From: Photobacterium jeanii
GTDB taxonomy: Bacteria; Pseudomonadota; Gammaproteobacteria; Enterobacterales; Vibrionaceae
Reading direction: 5' to 3'
Assembly: GCF_001650345.1 (NCBI RefSeq)
Contig: NZ_LVHF01000033.1
Location: 372,001-436,000 of the forward strand
DNA length: 64,000 nucleotides
The notes beneath the pieces were generated by a model, which did not search any database, was not told where the DNA came from, and saw only the letters and a program-made list of their open reading frames with translations. The translations under genes and the position numbers were made by a program. Position 1 is the stretch's first letter, and every line of letters starts with the position of its first letter. Shown here in pieces: positions 18,630-26,819 of the stretch.

Positions 18630-20363
18630 TTAACCCTCGACCGCTGTTGTTGCAGGAACTAGCTGTTTAAGAACGTAGTCAGAGCCTTGCTTTTCAACTA
18701 GAAACCGAACTTTCTGTCCTTCTTCAAAACCTGATAAATCCACGTCTTCACCCACCGAGAAGTTCATCTCGCCCGCATCCCAGTTCCATTCGGTTACTGG
18801 TAGGTGGTTTAAGGTGATCATGCCAAAGTCGGGCATCAGCATGGTGATGTCACCAGTTAGCCAAACTTCTGTCGCAATGACGCTGTTGTCAGCTGTGCTT
18901 TTTGATGAATGGAAGTTGATGATTTGGTACTGACCAGATTCTGTTTTCTGCATTTCAAATTCGATAGCCTGACCTTTTTTCAAGTCACCCATCTCGACGC
19001 CATCGGCGAAAGTAAAGTTCATCACCATGCCAGGCCAATCCCATTCTGGTACGGGCTGGTGGTTGATGGTCAGCATACGGTGATCTTTCATCACATCCGT
19101 GATCTCACCTTTGGCCCATGCCGTTTCTGCTGCCGCTTCTACACCATTGATGCGAGATAGATCCGCCGACTGGCTTGATTCAGAATCGAGCATGAAGTGA
19201 GATGAAGTAACGATCTTATCGCCTTTTTTAAGTCCTTGTAATACTTCGATTTGATCGCCAGCTTCACGGCCAACTTCAATTCGAGCTGAGCGGTATTTGC
19301 CATTACCTTCAGCCAGAACGACGCGAGTCATACCACCAGAGCGAATAACAGATGATTTAGGAATCGTTAATACCGCATCGTCAGTGACAGGCTGCAAGGC
19401 AATATTGGCGAACATGTTTGGCTTCAATGCGCCATCTGGGTTAGGGAATTTAAGACGCACACGCAACGTACGTGTTTTCGGATCAAGGATTGGGTACACG
19501 TAATCTACGACACCTTGCCATTCATTGCCCGGAATCGCGTCAAGGGTCATCGTGGCTTGAGAGCCGGCTTTCATCCAATGTGCTTGACGCTCAAAGACTT
19601 CCGCATCAACCCAAACATTGTCTAAAGGACCAGCACTGATCACCGCTTGAGCAGGGGACAAATAGCCACCTTCACGCACGTTTAAGCTCGCGATAACGCC
19701 ATCAGCAGGTGCTTTAATTTCAATGGTTTGGGATGCTTTGCCACGACGAGTAATGGATTGGATTTGGGCACGATCAACACCAAGCGTTACCAAGCGCTCG
19801 GTCGCCCCTTTTACAAGACCTTTGCGGCCAGTGCGGTACGCATTTAGCAATTCTTCTTGTGCTTTAACCAGTTCTGGAGAGTAGAGCGTGAACAGCACAT
19901 CGCCTTTTTTCACTTTCTCACCTACGGCATTGATGGAAAGTTTTTCTACCCAACCCGCCACACGAACGTTGGTTTGCCATAACAGACTTTCATCAAAGGC
20001 AATATAACCAACGGTTTCGATGCGTGGTGATAGCTGCTGTAGTGTCGCGTTTGCGGTTTTAACCCCAAGGTTATTTTCAACTGAAGGGTCGATAGTCACT
20101 GTACCCGGTGCGTCTTGTTCACCGGATAGGTCTTCTGCGTAAACTGGAATCAAATCCATGCCCATGGGGGATTTACCCGGTTTGTCACGTTTGTAATTCG
20201 GATCCATTGGGGCAACCCAATAGAGCGGTTCATTAGAGCTTGCAGCAGACTCGCCACCCGTTGCACTCATGTCGTGAGTCGACCCCGTCAGAAAATGATT
20301 AGCACCAACCCCGAAAGCACCACCGACAATCAAAGCGATAGTCGCAATTTGAAATTTATTCAT
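18630..20363 (-). CDS. cusB: CusB periplasmic adaptor fused to two CusF-like metal-binding domains
   Basis: About 577 residues, well above the usual 400 or so. After an N-terminal membrane anchor comes a heavy-metal-binding motif of CusB type (APMDPNYKRDKPGKSPMGMD), then the lipoyl/hairpin/beta-barrel adaptor body to about residue 400. Two C-terminal domains resemble CusF: the first (about 415-485) keeps all the ligands, His in TINHQPVPEWDWPGMVMNF plus Trp and two Met; the second (about 500-570) reads TLNHLPVTEWNWDAGEMNF and lacks the first methionine. CusF normally is a separate Cu(I) chaperone, so fusion would tether it to the pump. The ATG at 20363 is chosen over an upstream TTG. Confidence 0.9.
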   Translation of the reverse strand: MNKFQIATIALIVGGAFGVGANHFLTGSTHDMSATGGESAASSNEPLYWVAPMDPNYKRDKPGKSPMGMDLIPVYAEDLSGEQDAPGTVTIDPSVENNLGVKTANATLQQLSPRIETVGYIAFDESLLWQTNVRVAGWVEKLSINAVGEKVKKGDVLFTLYSPELVKAQEELLNAYRTGRKGLVKGATERLVTLGVDRAQIQSITRRGKASQTIEIKAPADGVIASLNVREGGYLSPAQAVISAGPLDNVWVDAEVFERQAHWMKAGSQATMTLDAIPGNEWQGVVDYVYPILDPKTRTLRVRLKFPNPDGALKPNMFANIALQPVTDDAVLTIPKSSVIRSGGMTRVVLAEGNGKYRSARIEVGREAGDQIEVLQGLKKGDKIVTSSHFMLDSESSQSADLSRINGVEAAAETAWAKGEITDVMKDHRMLTINHQPVPEWDWPGMVMNFTFADGVEMGDLKKGQAIEFEMQKTESGQYQIINFHSSKSTADNSVIATEVWLTGDITMLMPDFGMITLNHLPVTEWNWDAGEMNFSVGEDVDLSGFEEGQKVRFLVEKQGSDYVLKQLVPATTAVEG

Positions 20364-20378
20364 TATGTAATCCAATTA

Positions 20379-21761
20379 TTATTTAAATTCAGACAGTTGT
20401 GGTTTTTCCACTTGCAAATCGAAACCACCGAGTAGGGCGGCTAAGTTGCTGTTTGCGATGTTTAAATCCGTGATTAGGCGTTGCTGCTCTAACTGGAGCG
20501 CTAGCTCGTCTGTGGTTGCGGCAATGACATCGTTAAACTGTGCTGTGTTGTTTTGATATCCCCGCTCAACAGCTTGAATACGCGCGTTGGCTTGGGGTAA
20601 TAAGGTGGATTGATAACGAGTGAGACGCTCGGTTAAGTTGCTACGATCTACCAGCAAAGTATTTACCTTGGCGTTCATTTGCGTCAGTAAGGTGTCTTTT
20701 TGTGACTGAGCAGCCCCGACTTGATATTGCGCGGCGCTGACGGTTCGGTCTTGGCGGTTATCTGTAAACAGTGGGATGTCCATGGTGAGGTAGGCGCTCA
20801 CCAAATCTGAAGCGGGTTCCCCCATCATGTTGTTGGCTTGTCGGTTGGCATACATGACTTCGACGCCAAATTGCGGGGTATAGGCTTGTTCGGCAATCTC
20901 CACCTGCGTTTTGTTGGCAGAAATGCTGATATCGGCCATTTTCACCATAGGGTGCAGGCTGAGTAGCTGGTAGTGCTGAGTGGAATGATTGTTGGTCGCT
21001 AGCTTGTGATTTAGCGTGTCCCAGTTTAGTTGATTGCTGGTGGTGAGCACTTTGTTGTTCGATAACCATTCTGTCCCGAGCCAAGCTGAACCTAACCATT
21101 CTGACAATTGCGAGATTAGGCGACGCTGCATTTGTGCATTGGCTTGTAGTTTTTCGTCTAGCTTACTGACTTGCAGCTGGGCATTAAGCAGATCTTGTGC
21201 CTCACTCTTACCGATTGAATAGTTGGTTTGAATGAAGTTTTCCATTTCCTTCATGAGCTTACGGTTCTCAAGTAGGATTTGTTCAGCTTGTTGTTGGTAA
21301 CCAAGTTCCAACCAAAGTTGGGTCATGCTGTTCGCTACTTCCAATTCTCGCGCATGAACTTGAAGTGAAAGACCATCAGCTTGTTGATTGGCTTTCTTTT
21401 GTTGTAACTCAAGCGTTGAGCCACGCTCGAATTGCTGCATCAAGCCCACGGATATATTGGTCATAGGGTCTTGATCGAACTTAAAGCTATCGACAGGCAG
21501 ACCACCAAAACCCACTTTCAGTTTGGGATCCATCAGGGTTGCGCTGGCAATGCCCGTTTCGCGCATGGCTGCTGATTGCGCGGAATATTGTTTGCGATTG
21601 CCATCGTTAGTGAGGGCAATCGCAATGAGCTGAGCGAGCTGTTGGCTTGCTTGATTGATGGCTGGCTGAGTCGGTTGTTCAGTCGCCGCAGCAAGGGTTG
21701 GGAGTGCAACCATAACCAAAGCGCACGCAGGGGCGACACAGTGATGTGGTTTTAAATCCAT
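20379..21761 (-). CDS. cusC: CusC-like outer-membrane factor (TolC family)
   Basis: A 460-residue protein with an N-terminal signal peptide (ALVMVALPTLAAA) and two repeats of the outer-membrane-factor fold, seen as long alpha-helical stretches rich in Gln, Ala and Leu (for example QILLENRKLMKEMENFIQTN and QYQVGAAQSQKDTLLTQMNA). It forms the trimeric channel that completes the CusCBA pump. No lipobox cysteine is present, unlike E. coli CusC. It stands first of the three efflux genes, 15 bases before cusB. Assignment to the Cu/Ag pump rests on the operon; alone it would only be called a TolC-family protein. Confidence 0.87.
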   Translation of the reverse strand: MDLKPHHCVAPACALVMVALPTLAAATEQPTQPAINQASQQLAQLIAIALTNDGNRKQYSAQSAAMRETGIASATLMDPKLKVGFGGLPVDSFKFDQDPMTNISVGLMQQFERGSTLELQQKKANQQADGLSLQVHARELEVANSMTQLWLELGYQQQAEQILLENRKLMKEMENFIQTNYSIGKSEAQDLLNAQLQVSKLDEKLQANAQMQRRLISQLSEWLGSAWLGTEWLSNNKVLTTSNQLNWDTLNHKLATNNHSTQHYQLLSLHPMVKMADISISANKTQVEIAEQAYTPQFGVEVMYANRQANNMMGEPASDLVSAYLTMDIPLFTDNRQDRTVSAAQYQVGAAQSQKDTLLTQMNAKVNTLLVDRSNLTERLTRYQSTLLPQANARIQAVERGYQNNTAQFNDVIAATTDELALQLEQQRLITDLNIANSNLAALLGGFDLQVEKPQLSEFK

Positions 21762-21908
21762 AATCTAAATCCAGTATTGCCGGATCTCTGGTTGGGATGA
21801 TCAGATTCGAGTCTTTGCTTGTTTATAAGCTGGTCAACCAAGATTCGGCGCAATAAAACAACCTACAACACGTACTCGTGTATTGCAGGATCGAATTCTT
21901 AGATGGAT

Positions 21909-22349
21909 TTAAGCTATTGGTGGGCGGAACAAGTCACGGCTGACTTGGACGACAGGGGATATTTGCTCAGGAGTGACTGACGCGCGCTGTTCAATGGGGG
22001 TAGTGCGATTATCAGGAATGGGTAAAGGGGTGAAGACTATCGAACAAGCCGCAGTACAGCAGGTATGCACCATGCTGGTGCTACCACCACAATTCATGTT
22101 GGTTTCTGCTTGTGGGCTAGTTTTGACATGGTGGTCATTGATGTCGTTTTCGGCTGATAAGGCGAGGTCTGTCATATTAGACATACCACAAGGTTCGCTA
22201 TGATCCATCATGGATTGCCCATGACTCATCATGCCTTTAGACATCATTTCAATGTTCATCAGCGGGGCACTATTAACAACGCTAGAGATGAGAAACATCA
22301 GCGAAGTCAGCAGTGTTAACCAAATTGTATGCTTAGAGTTGTGACGCAT
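21909..22349 (-). CDS. Small exported Met/His/Cys-rich protein at the head of the copper operon
   Basis: 146 residues. A signal peptide (LTLLTSLMFLISSVVNS) is followed by a region dense in metal-binding residues: MMSKGMMSHGQSMMDHSEPC, further HH, NMNCGG and HTCCTAAC. No enzyme motif is seen. It resembles the short exported proteins often placed first in copper operons, some of which are proposed to sense or buffer copper. It lies closest to the CueR-type promoter and 147 bases upstream of cusC. I do not recognise a named family with confidence. A leader-peptide role in coupling copper to translation of cusC is possible but speculative. Confidence 0.7.
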   Translation of the reverse strand: MRHNSKHTIWLTLLTSLMFLISSVVNSAPLMNIEMMSKGMMSHGQSMMDHSEPCGMSNMTDLALSAENDINDHHVKTSPQAETNMNCGGSTSMVHTCCTAACSIVFTPLPIPDNRTTPIEQRASVTPEQISPVVQVSRDLFRPPIA

Positions 22350-22439
22350 ACCTGATCTCTGTGGATGAACGAAAACTTATCGACCAAAGTGATCTCAAAC
22401 TAGAAGTAGATGACTTTGATCTCAACAGATAGACAACGG

Positions 22440-22470
22440 AGCGTAAAGCCTCCCCTTAGGGTAAGGTCAA
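22440..22470 (-). promoter_or_regulatory. CueR-type promoter of the copper operon
   Basis: On the minus strand TTGACC (22465-22470) and TACGCT (22440-22445) flank a 19-base spacer that holds a CueR-like dyad, CCTTACCCTAAGGGGAGG. The over-long spacer and the CCTT...GGAGG arms are typical of CueR-controlled promoters such as those of copA and cueO. It points into the copper operon, about 90 bases before its first gene. No cueR gene lies in the window. Confidence 0.82.
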
Positions 22471-22553
22471 CGGCATTGTTGTTATCTCATCGGTTATCTG
22501 GGTGAATTATAATCAATTTTAGCTCTGGATGAAGAGAAAGGAAGGAAAGCACT

Positions 22554-22931
22554 ATGCTCAAACATGAGACGATTAATTATTTAGAGTTTCCGGCAAAAGA
22601 TTTGGCTGCAACTAAGGCGTTTTTTAGTCAGGTGTTTCATTGGTCGTTTGAAGATTATGGTGATGAATACTCGGCTTTCTCTGAGTCAGCTAATGGGCAA
22701 TCTGCAACCGGTATGATGGGCGGCTTTTATCAAGCAGATTTGATGAGCACTACAGCCAAAGGTGGGGCATTAGTGGTGTTGTACAGTGAAAAACTGGAAC
22801 AAACCCAAGCTAAGATAGAACAAGCGGGGGGCGCTATTGTTCGTCCTATTTTCTCTTTTCCGGGTGGTCGACGCTTCCACTTTATTGAACCGAGTGGTAA
22901 CGAATTTGCGGTGTGGTCAGATAGAAGCTAA
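22554..22931 (+). CDS. VOC-family (glyoxalase-like) protein
   Basis: A 125-residue single-module vicinal-oxygen-chelate protein. The opening INYLEFPAKDLAATKAFFSQ and the closing FHFIEPSGNEFAVWSD are the two halves of the fold, with a His at residue 4, Glu at residue 10 and Glu in EPSGNEFAVW as likely metal ligands. Members of this subfamily are lactoylglutathione-lyase-like proteins of unknown substrate. It is preceded by a good ribosome site (GAAAGGAAGG) and followed by a terminator, so it forms a single-gene unit next to, and divergent from, the copper operon. Confidence 0.8.
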   Translation: MLKHETINYLEFPAKDLAATKAFFSQVFHWSFEDYGDEYSAFSESANGQSATGMMGGFYQADLMSTTAKGGALVVLYSEKLEQTQAKIEQAGGAIVRPIFSFPGGRRFHFIEPSGNEFAVWSDRS

Positions 22932-22976
22932 TCAAGGCTCAAGATAAATAGATGTGGTTGCTGAACATTAATAAAG

Positions 22977-23012
22977 AAAAGTCAGTGCCAACTCAAAGCA
23001 CTGACTTTTTAA
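22977..23012. terminator. Bidirectional terminator between the VOC gene and the dehydrogenase
   Basis: AAAAGTCAGTGC and GCACTGACTTTTT pair around a nine-base loop. A and T runs on both sides allow it to work for both convergent genes. Confidence 0.9.
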
Positions 23013-23024
23013 TGCTAATCGAGA

Positions 23025-23906
23025 TTAACGAGACTCATCATCAAACTGTTTGATCAGCACTGAAGTATCAGCTCTGCTGTAACCACGTTGTTGTAACTTG
23101 GCATAGCGCTCATCGACTTGTTTCGCAAGTGGTAGCTCGACATTGAGTTTGTCAGCGGCATCGAAACAAATGCCTAAGTCTTTGCGCATCCAGTCGATGG
23201 CAAAACCAAAATCAAATTCATTGTTCGCCATTGTGGCTGCACGGTTTTCTAGCTGCCATGAACCTGCCGCGCCATGTTTTAGCACCTCGGTCATCTGAGC
23301 AATATCAAGCCCTGCGGATTTGGCTAAAGTGATAGCTTCAGAAAGCCCTTGCAGTACACCCGCGATACAAAGTTGGTTTGCCATTTTAGTGATTTGACCG
23401 TAGCCAACATCGCCCATAAACGTGGTTGCTTTTGCAAAGCAGGCCATTACAGGTTGTGCTTGCTCAAATACAGCTTGCTCGCCACCCACCATCACAGTTA
23501 AGCAGCCGTTAACGGCACCTGCTTCACCGCCTGATACTGGTGCATCTAAAAAGTGAGCACCTGCTTCTTTGGCGGCTGCCGCCATTTCACGCGCCACTTC
23601 TGCCGATGCAGTGGTGTTGTCGATTAACACAGCCCCTGCTTTTACGTTTGAGATAATGCCATCAGCACCCGTGTAGACATGGCGGATATCATCATCGTTA
23701 CCCACGCAAGTGAAGACATAGTCAGCATCTTGTGCTGCGAGTGCAGGAGTGAGTGCCATCTTTCCTTGATATTGCGTCATCCAACGTTCAGCGGTTGCTG
23801 TGGTGCGGTTAAATACCGTTACCTGATGCCCTGCATTGGCTAAATGTCCAGCCATTGGAAAACCCATAGTGCCTAAACCAATGAAAGCGATCTTGTATGT
23901 TGCCAT
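23025..23906 (-). CDS. Beta-hydroxyacid dehydrogenase (3-hydroxyisobutyrate / tartronate semialdehyde reductase family)
   Basis: A 293-residue NAD(P)-dependent oxidoreductase. The dinucleotide fold is seen in IGLGTMGFPMAGHLANAG, the substrate motif in DAPVSGGEAGA near residue 120, and the catalytic lysine in QITKMANQL near residue 170, all family hallmarks. Substrate is a short 3-hydroxyacid such as 3-hydroxyisobutyrate or tartronate semialdehyde; sequence alone does not decide. No valine or glycerate catabolic genes lie beside it. It stands alone, with an A/T-rich 280-base gap upstream (23907-24186) in which I see no other feature beyond presumed promoters of the divergent genes. Confidence 0.87.
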   Translation of the reverse strand: MATYKIAFIGLGTMGFPMAGHLANAGHQVTVFNRTTATAERWMTQYQGKMALTPALAAQDADYVFTCVGNDDDIRHVYTGADGIISNVKAGAVLIDNTTASAEVAREMAAAAKEAGAHFLDAPVSGGEAGAVNGCLTVMVGGEQAVFEQAQPVMACFAKATTFMGDVGYGQITKMANQLCIAGVLQGLSEAITLAKSAGLDIAQMTEVLKHGAAGSWQLENRAATMANNEFDFGFAIDWMRKDLGICFDAADKLNVELPLAKQVDERYAKLQQRGYSRADTSVLIKQFDDESR

Positions 23907-24186
23907 GTCTCACATCCTTTATTGTCATTGCTATTGTTCCCCTTAGCACCATGTTCAGGTATTCAAATACTTGAGTGAGCCGCTAGGGTAAATCGGGTCT
24001 AAGCATCTTATACCAATCGAGCCCTATCGTTGACCCTGCAATGGTGAATTTATAACGATTTTTCTTTTTTAATTCGTCAGCTAGAGCCGAGAAGATTTAA
24101 TTATTCATTTTGCAAAAATATTCGCTTGTAACAGGATGAAAGCGAACTTATGATGTGTGAGCTTGTTAAAACTATGAGTTGTAATC

Positions 24187-24747
24187 TTGTCCCGCTTTAT
24201 CCGAATTATTGTGATGATGTTTTGTCTGTGTGTTGGTGTGTTTGCGCATGCTGACGAATTGCGCACGACTGAAACATGGTCAACGGTCGGTAATGTAAGC
24301 GCAATGTCATCGCTAACGAATCATCCGTTGGCGCAGCAAGTTCATGACTCATTAACTCAATCGACACCAAGCGATTCTGAGGGGATAGGTTTCCCATTAG
24401 CCGATTGCCAAATTAACTTGGCGAAAGTTAATAATCGTAAAACGTCTGATGAGCAAGATAATCACTCTCACACTGGTGATATGTATCACTACCATTTCGG
24501 TATGATCAGTACTTCGCGTTATAGCAGTATGTTGCGTGATGATCCCGAAACTATCGATCCGGGTTACCAACTCGCGATTGAAATTCCTATTGCGCCTGCC
24601 TTGCAGTTTATGATCGGCTACCAGTCTCCACTTAGTCCTACTTTGGATTGGATGCTGAGTCATGTGTCGTCATCGTCGCGTCTATCGGGCTGGAAAGAGT
24701 CCAACCTCACTCATACTCAATATCAACACCGTCTATCCCTTGCTTAA
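24187..24747 (+). CDS. vemP: VemP-like secretion-monitoring arrest peptide upstream of secD2F2
   Basis: A 186-residue exported protein beginning at a TTG. The signal peptide reads SRFIRIIVMMFCLCVGVFAHA. The mature part matches no enzyme. Near the C-terminus it carries RLSGWKESN, closely matching the arrest core HRISGWKETN that I recall for Vibrio alginolyticus VemP. The distance from the Trp to the end (17 residues) also fits that 159-residue protein (about 16). VemP stalls its own ribosome until its nascent chain is pulled by Sec export; low export prolongs stalling and raises translation of secD2-secF2 downstream. Position right before secD supports this. The rest of the protein is not conserved as far as I can recall, and the start codon is uncertain. 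Confidence 0.83.
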   Translation: MSRFIRIIVMMFCLCVGVFAHADELRTTETWSTVGNVSAMSSLTNHPLAQQVHDSLTQSTPSDSEGIGFPLADCQINLAKVNNRKTSDEQDNHSHTGDMYHYHFGMISTSRYSSMLRDDPETIDPGYQLAIEIPIAPALQFMIGYQSPLSPTLDWMLSHVSSSSRLSGWKESNLTHTQYQHRLSLA

Positions 24748-24996
24748 GGTCATCTGATGCCTGTGCAATAAGAGGGATAGGGTAAACGCTATCTCACCTT
24801 TTTCATTGTCGGTATCGACCTTATCTACCTATGGCTTGATTGCTTTTGCTATCGATTGTTTGAGTTTTTGAAACTCAAAAGTCAGTAGGTACTCACATCG
24901 TTTTTAAATCTGAGTATTTGCAGTGCAGGTACTTGAACTATCACGATTTTAACTCTGTTTTCGGCAGCGAATAGTTGCGAGAGAAAGCAGGGATAG
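24733..24996 (+). promoter_or_regulatory. Alternative mRNA pairings between the end of vemP and the secD2 start
   Basis: CTATCCCT at 24733-24740, inside the last codons of vemP, is complementary to two downstream copies of AGGGATAG: 24773-24780 and 24989-24996. With the first, CTTA/TAAG adds four pairs, giving a local hairpin of 12 pairs across the vemP stop. With the second, GCTT/AAGC adds four pairs, giving 12 pairs that cover the only purine-rich ribosome-like site (AGGGA) before secD2. The two pairings exclude each other, and a ribosome stalled at the end of vemP would cover the shared strand. The pairings are seen; the switching role is inferred. Confidence 0.6.
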
Positions 24997-25010
24997 TTGG
25001 TATATCAAAT

Positions 25011-26816
25011 ATGAAAAAACGTCCTAATCAACGTTTGTTGAACCACTACTCAGCATGGAAGTATGTGGTGTTGATTGTCACCTTAGCGGTGATGTTATTA
25101 AGTGCCATTCCAACGTGGTACGGCGAAGATGCTGCCATTCAAATCAGCCCTAAAGCGGGATTAACAGCCACTCCGGTTGAGCTGCAACAAGCGCTCAATA
25201 AAGCGGGAATTGAAACTAAACGCATTGATCACAATGACATTAAAACCATTGTGGTACTGAAAGATGAGAGCCAGCAAGCGAAGGCAAAATCACTGATTGC
25301 TGGCATGGTAAAAGACAGCTCACAAGTTGCCTTAGCACTTGAAGCGGCTGCACCGCAATGGTTGCAATCAATGGGGTTTGCGCCAATCAAATTGGGCTTG
25401 GACTTACGCGGTGGCGTGCAGTTCTTGCTTGATGTTGATATGGACCAAGTGTACCGCGCTCACACTGAACAATTATCAGATGAGCTACGTGCAGATTTAC
25501 GCAAAGCGGGGATCCGTTCTGCTTATATCTCTCAAGACGAAAGTGATAGCTTGGCGGTGCGTTTGCCAAATGAAGCTGCCAATAATGAAGTGCGCCAATT
25601 CATGGCAAAACAATACCCACAATGGCAAGTACGCAGCAGCCGTGGTGATGATCTTGCCTTGTTGATGAAAGAAAGTGAGAAAGTACAACTGCGTAACTTA
25701 ACGGTACAGCAGAACCTACAAACCATGCGTAGCCGTATTGAAGAGTTGGGTATTACCGAAGCTTTGGTACAGCGCCAAGGTGAGCAGCGTATTCGTATTG
25801 AGTTACCAGGTGTTCAAGATCCGGCGGCGGCGAAAAGCGTGATTGGTGCTACCGCAAGTTTGGCTTTCTACGAAGTGCGTACTTCGGGTGGCATGGTCAT
25901 TAACGATAAAAATGGTCAGCCAGTTACAGTGGCGCGTCGTCCTGTGTTAGGTGGCGATCATATCGTTGATGCGCGCGCAAGCTTTGGCGAAATGGGTGTG
26001 CCTGAGGTGAACATCACCTTAGATAGTACTGGCGGTCGTATTATGGCGGATTTCTCAGGTCGTCACATTGGTAAACCAATGGCAACGTCGTACAGCGAAT
26101 ACAGCCGTAATGCAGAGGGTAAAGCGAAGCAAACAAATCAGATCATCAGTGTCGCGACGATTCAATCTCAATTGGGTAACCGCTTCCGCATTACGGGCGC
26201 AGGCTCACTTCAAGATGCGCAAGAACTTGCTCTTTTACTTCGCGCAGGTTCATTAACCGCACCTGTAACTATCGTTGAAGAACGTACCATCGGCCCAACT
26301 CTAGGGGCTGAGAATATCGAAAATGGCTTTGCTGCACTGGGCTTGGGCTTAGGTGTCACTCTGCTATTTATGGCGTGCTGGTACCGTCGTCTTGGCTGGG
26401 TAGCTAACGTGGCCTTGGTATCAAACATGATCATGCTATTTGGTTTGCTCGCGATGATCCCAGGAGCGGTTTTGACACTACCGGGTATCGCCGGCTTGGT
26501 ACTGACTGTCGGTATGGCAGTAGATACCAACGTACTTATTTTCGAGCGTATCAAAGACAAACTTCGTGAAGGGCGTAGTTTGGCGCAATCTATCGACCGT
26601 GGTTTTGACAGTGCATTTGGCACCATCTTCGATGCCAACTTTACGACCATGATCACTGCTGTGGTGTTGTATGCCATCGGTAATGGCCCAATTCAGGGCT
26701 TTGCGCTAACCCTAGGCTTAGGTCTATTGACCAGTATGTTCACTGGTATTTTTGCCTCTCGCGCCATGATTAACCTGGTGTGGGGCCGTGATTCACGTCG
26801 AGAAGTAAGGATTTAA
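25011..26816 (+). CDS. secD: SecD2, protein-export membrane protein
   Basis: About 601 residues. It has an N-terminal membrane helix (YVVLIVTLAVMLLSAIP), a large periplasmic P1 domain, the conserved LGLDLRGGVQFLLDVD segment near residue 125, and five C-terminal helices carrying TVGMAVDTNVLIFERIKDKL. SecD with SecF draws translocating proteins across the inner membrane using an ion gradient. Vibrios have two SecDF pairs; this one, after a VemP-like gene, corresponds to the inducible SecDF2. The ATG at 25011 was chosen; its only ribosome-like site, AGGGA, is 17 bases away and may be hidden in mRNA structure. secF follows after three bases. Confidence 0.92.
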   Translation: MKKRPNQRLLNHYSAWKYVVLIVTLAVMLLSAIPTWYGEDAAIQISPKAGLTATPVELQQALNKAGIETKRIDHNDIKTIVVLKDESQQAKAKSLIAGMVKDSSQVALALEAAAPQWLQSMGFAPIKLGLDLRGGVQFLLDVDMDQVYRAHTEQLSDELRADLRKAGIRSAYISQDESDSLAVRLPNEAANNEVRQFMAKQYPQWQVRSSRGDDLALLMKESEKVQLRNLTVQQNLQTMRSRIEELGITEALVQRQGEQRIRIELPGVQDPAAAKSVIGATASLAFYEVRTSGGMVINDKNGQPVTVARRPVLGGDHIVDARASFGEMGVPEVNITLDSTGGRIMADFSGRHIGKPMATSYSEYSRNAEGKAKQTNQIISVATIQSQLGNRFRITGAGSLQDAQELALLLRAGSLTAPVTIVEERTIGPTLGAENIENGFAALGLGLGVTLLFMACWYRRLGWVANVALVSNMIMLFGLLAMIPGAVLTLPGIAGLVLTVGMAVDTNVLIFERIKDKLREGRSLAQSIDRGFDSAFGTIFDANFTTMITAVVLYAIGNGPIQGFALTLGLGLLTSMFTGIFASRAMINLVWGRDSRREVRI

Positions 26817-26819
26817 AAC

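Noticed and set aside
24975..25010. TTG start 12 codons upstream of secD2
   Set aside because: It has no ribosome site and would add a non-hydrophobic stretch before the usual SecD start; the ATG at 25011 begins a normal SecD N-terminus.
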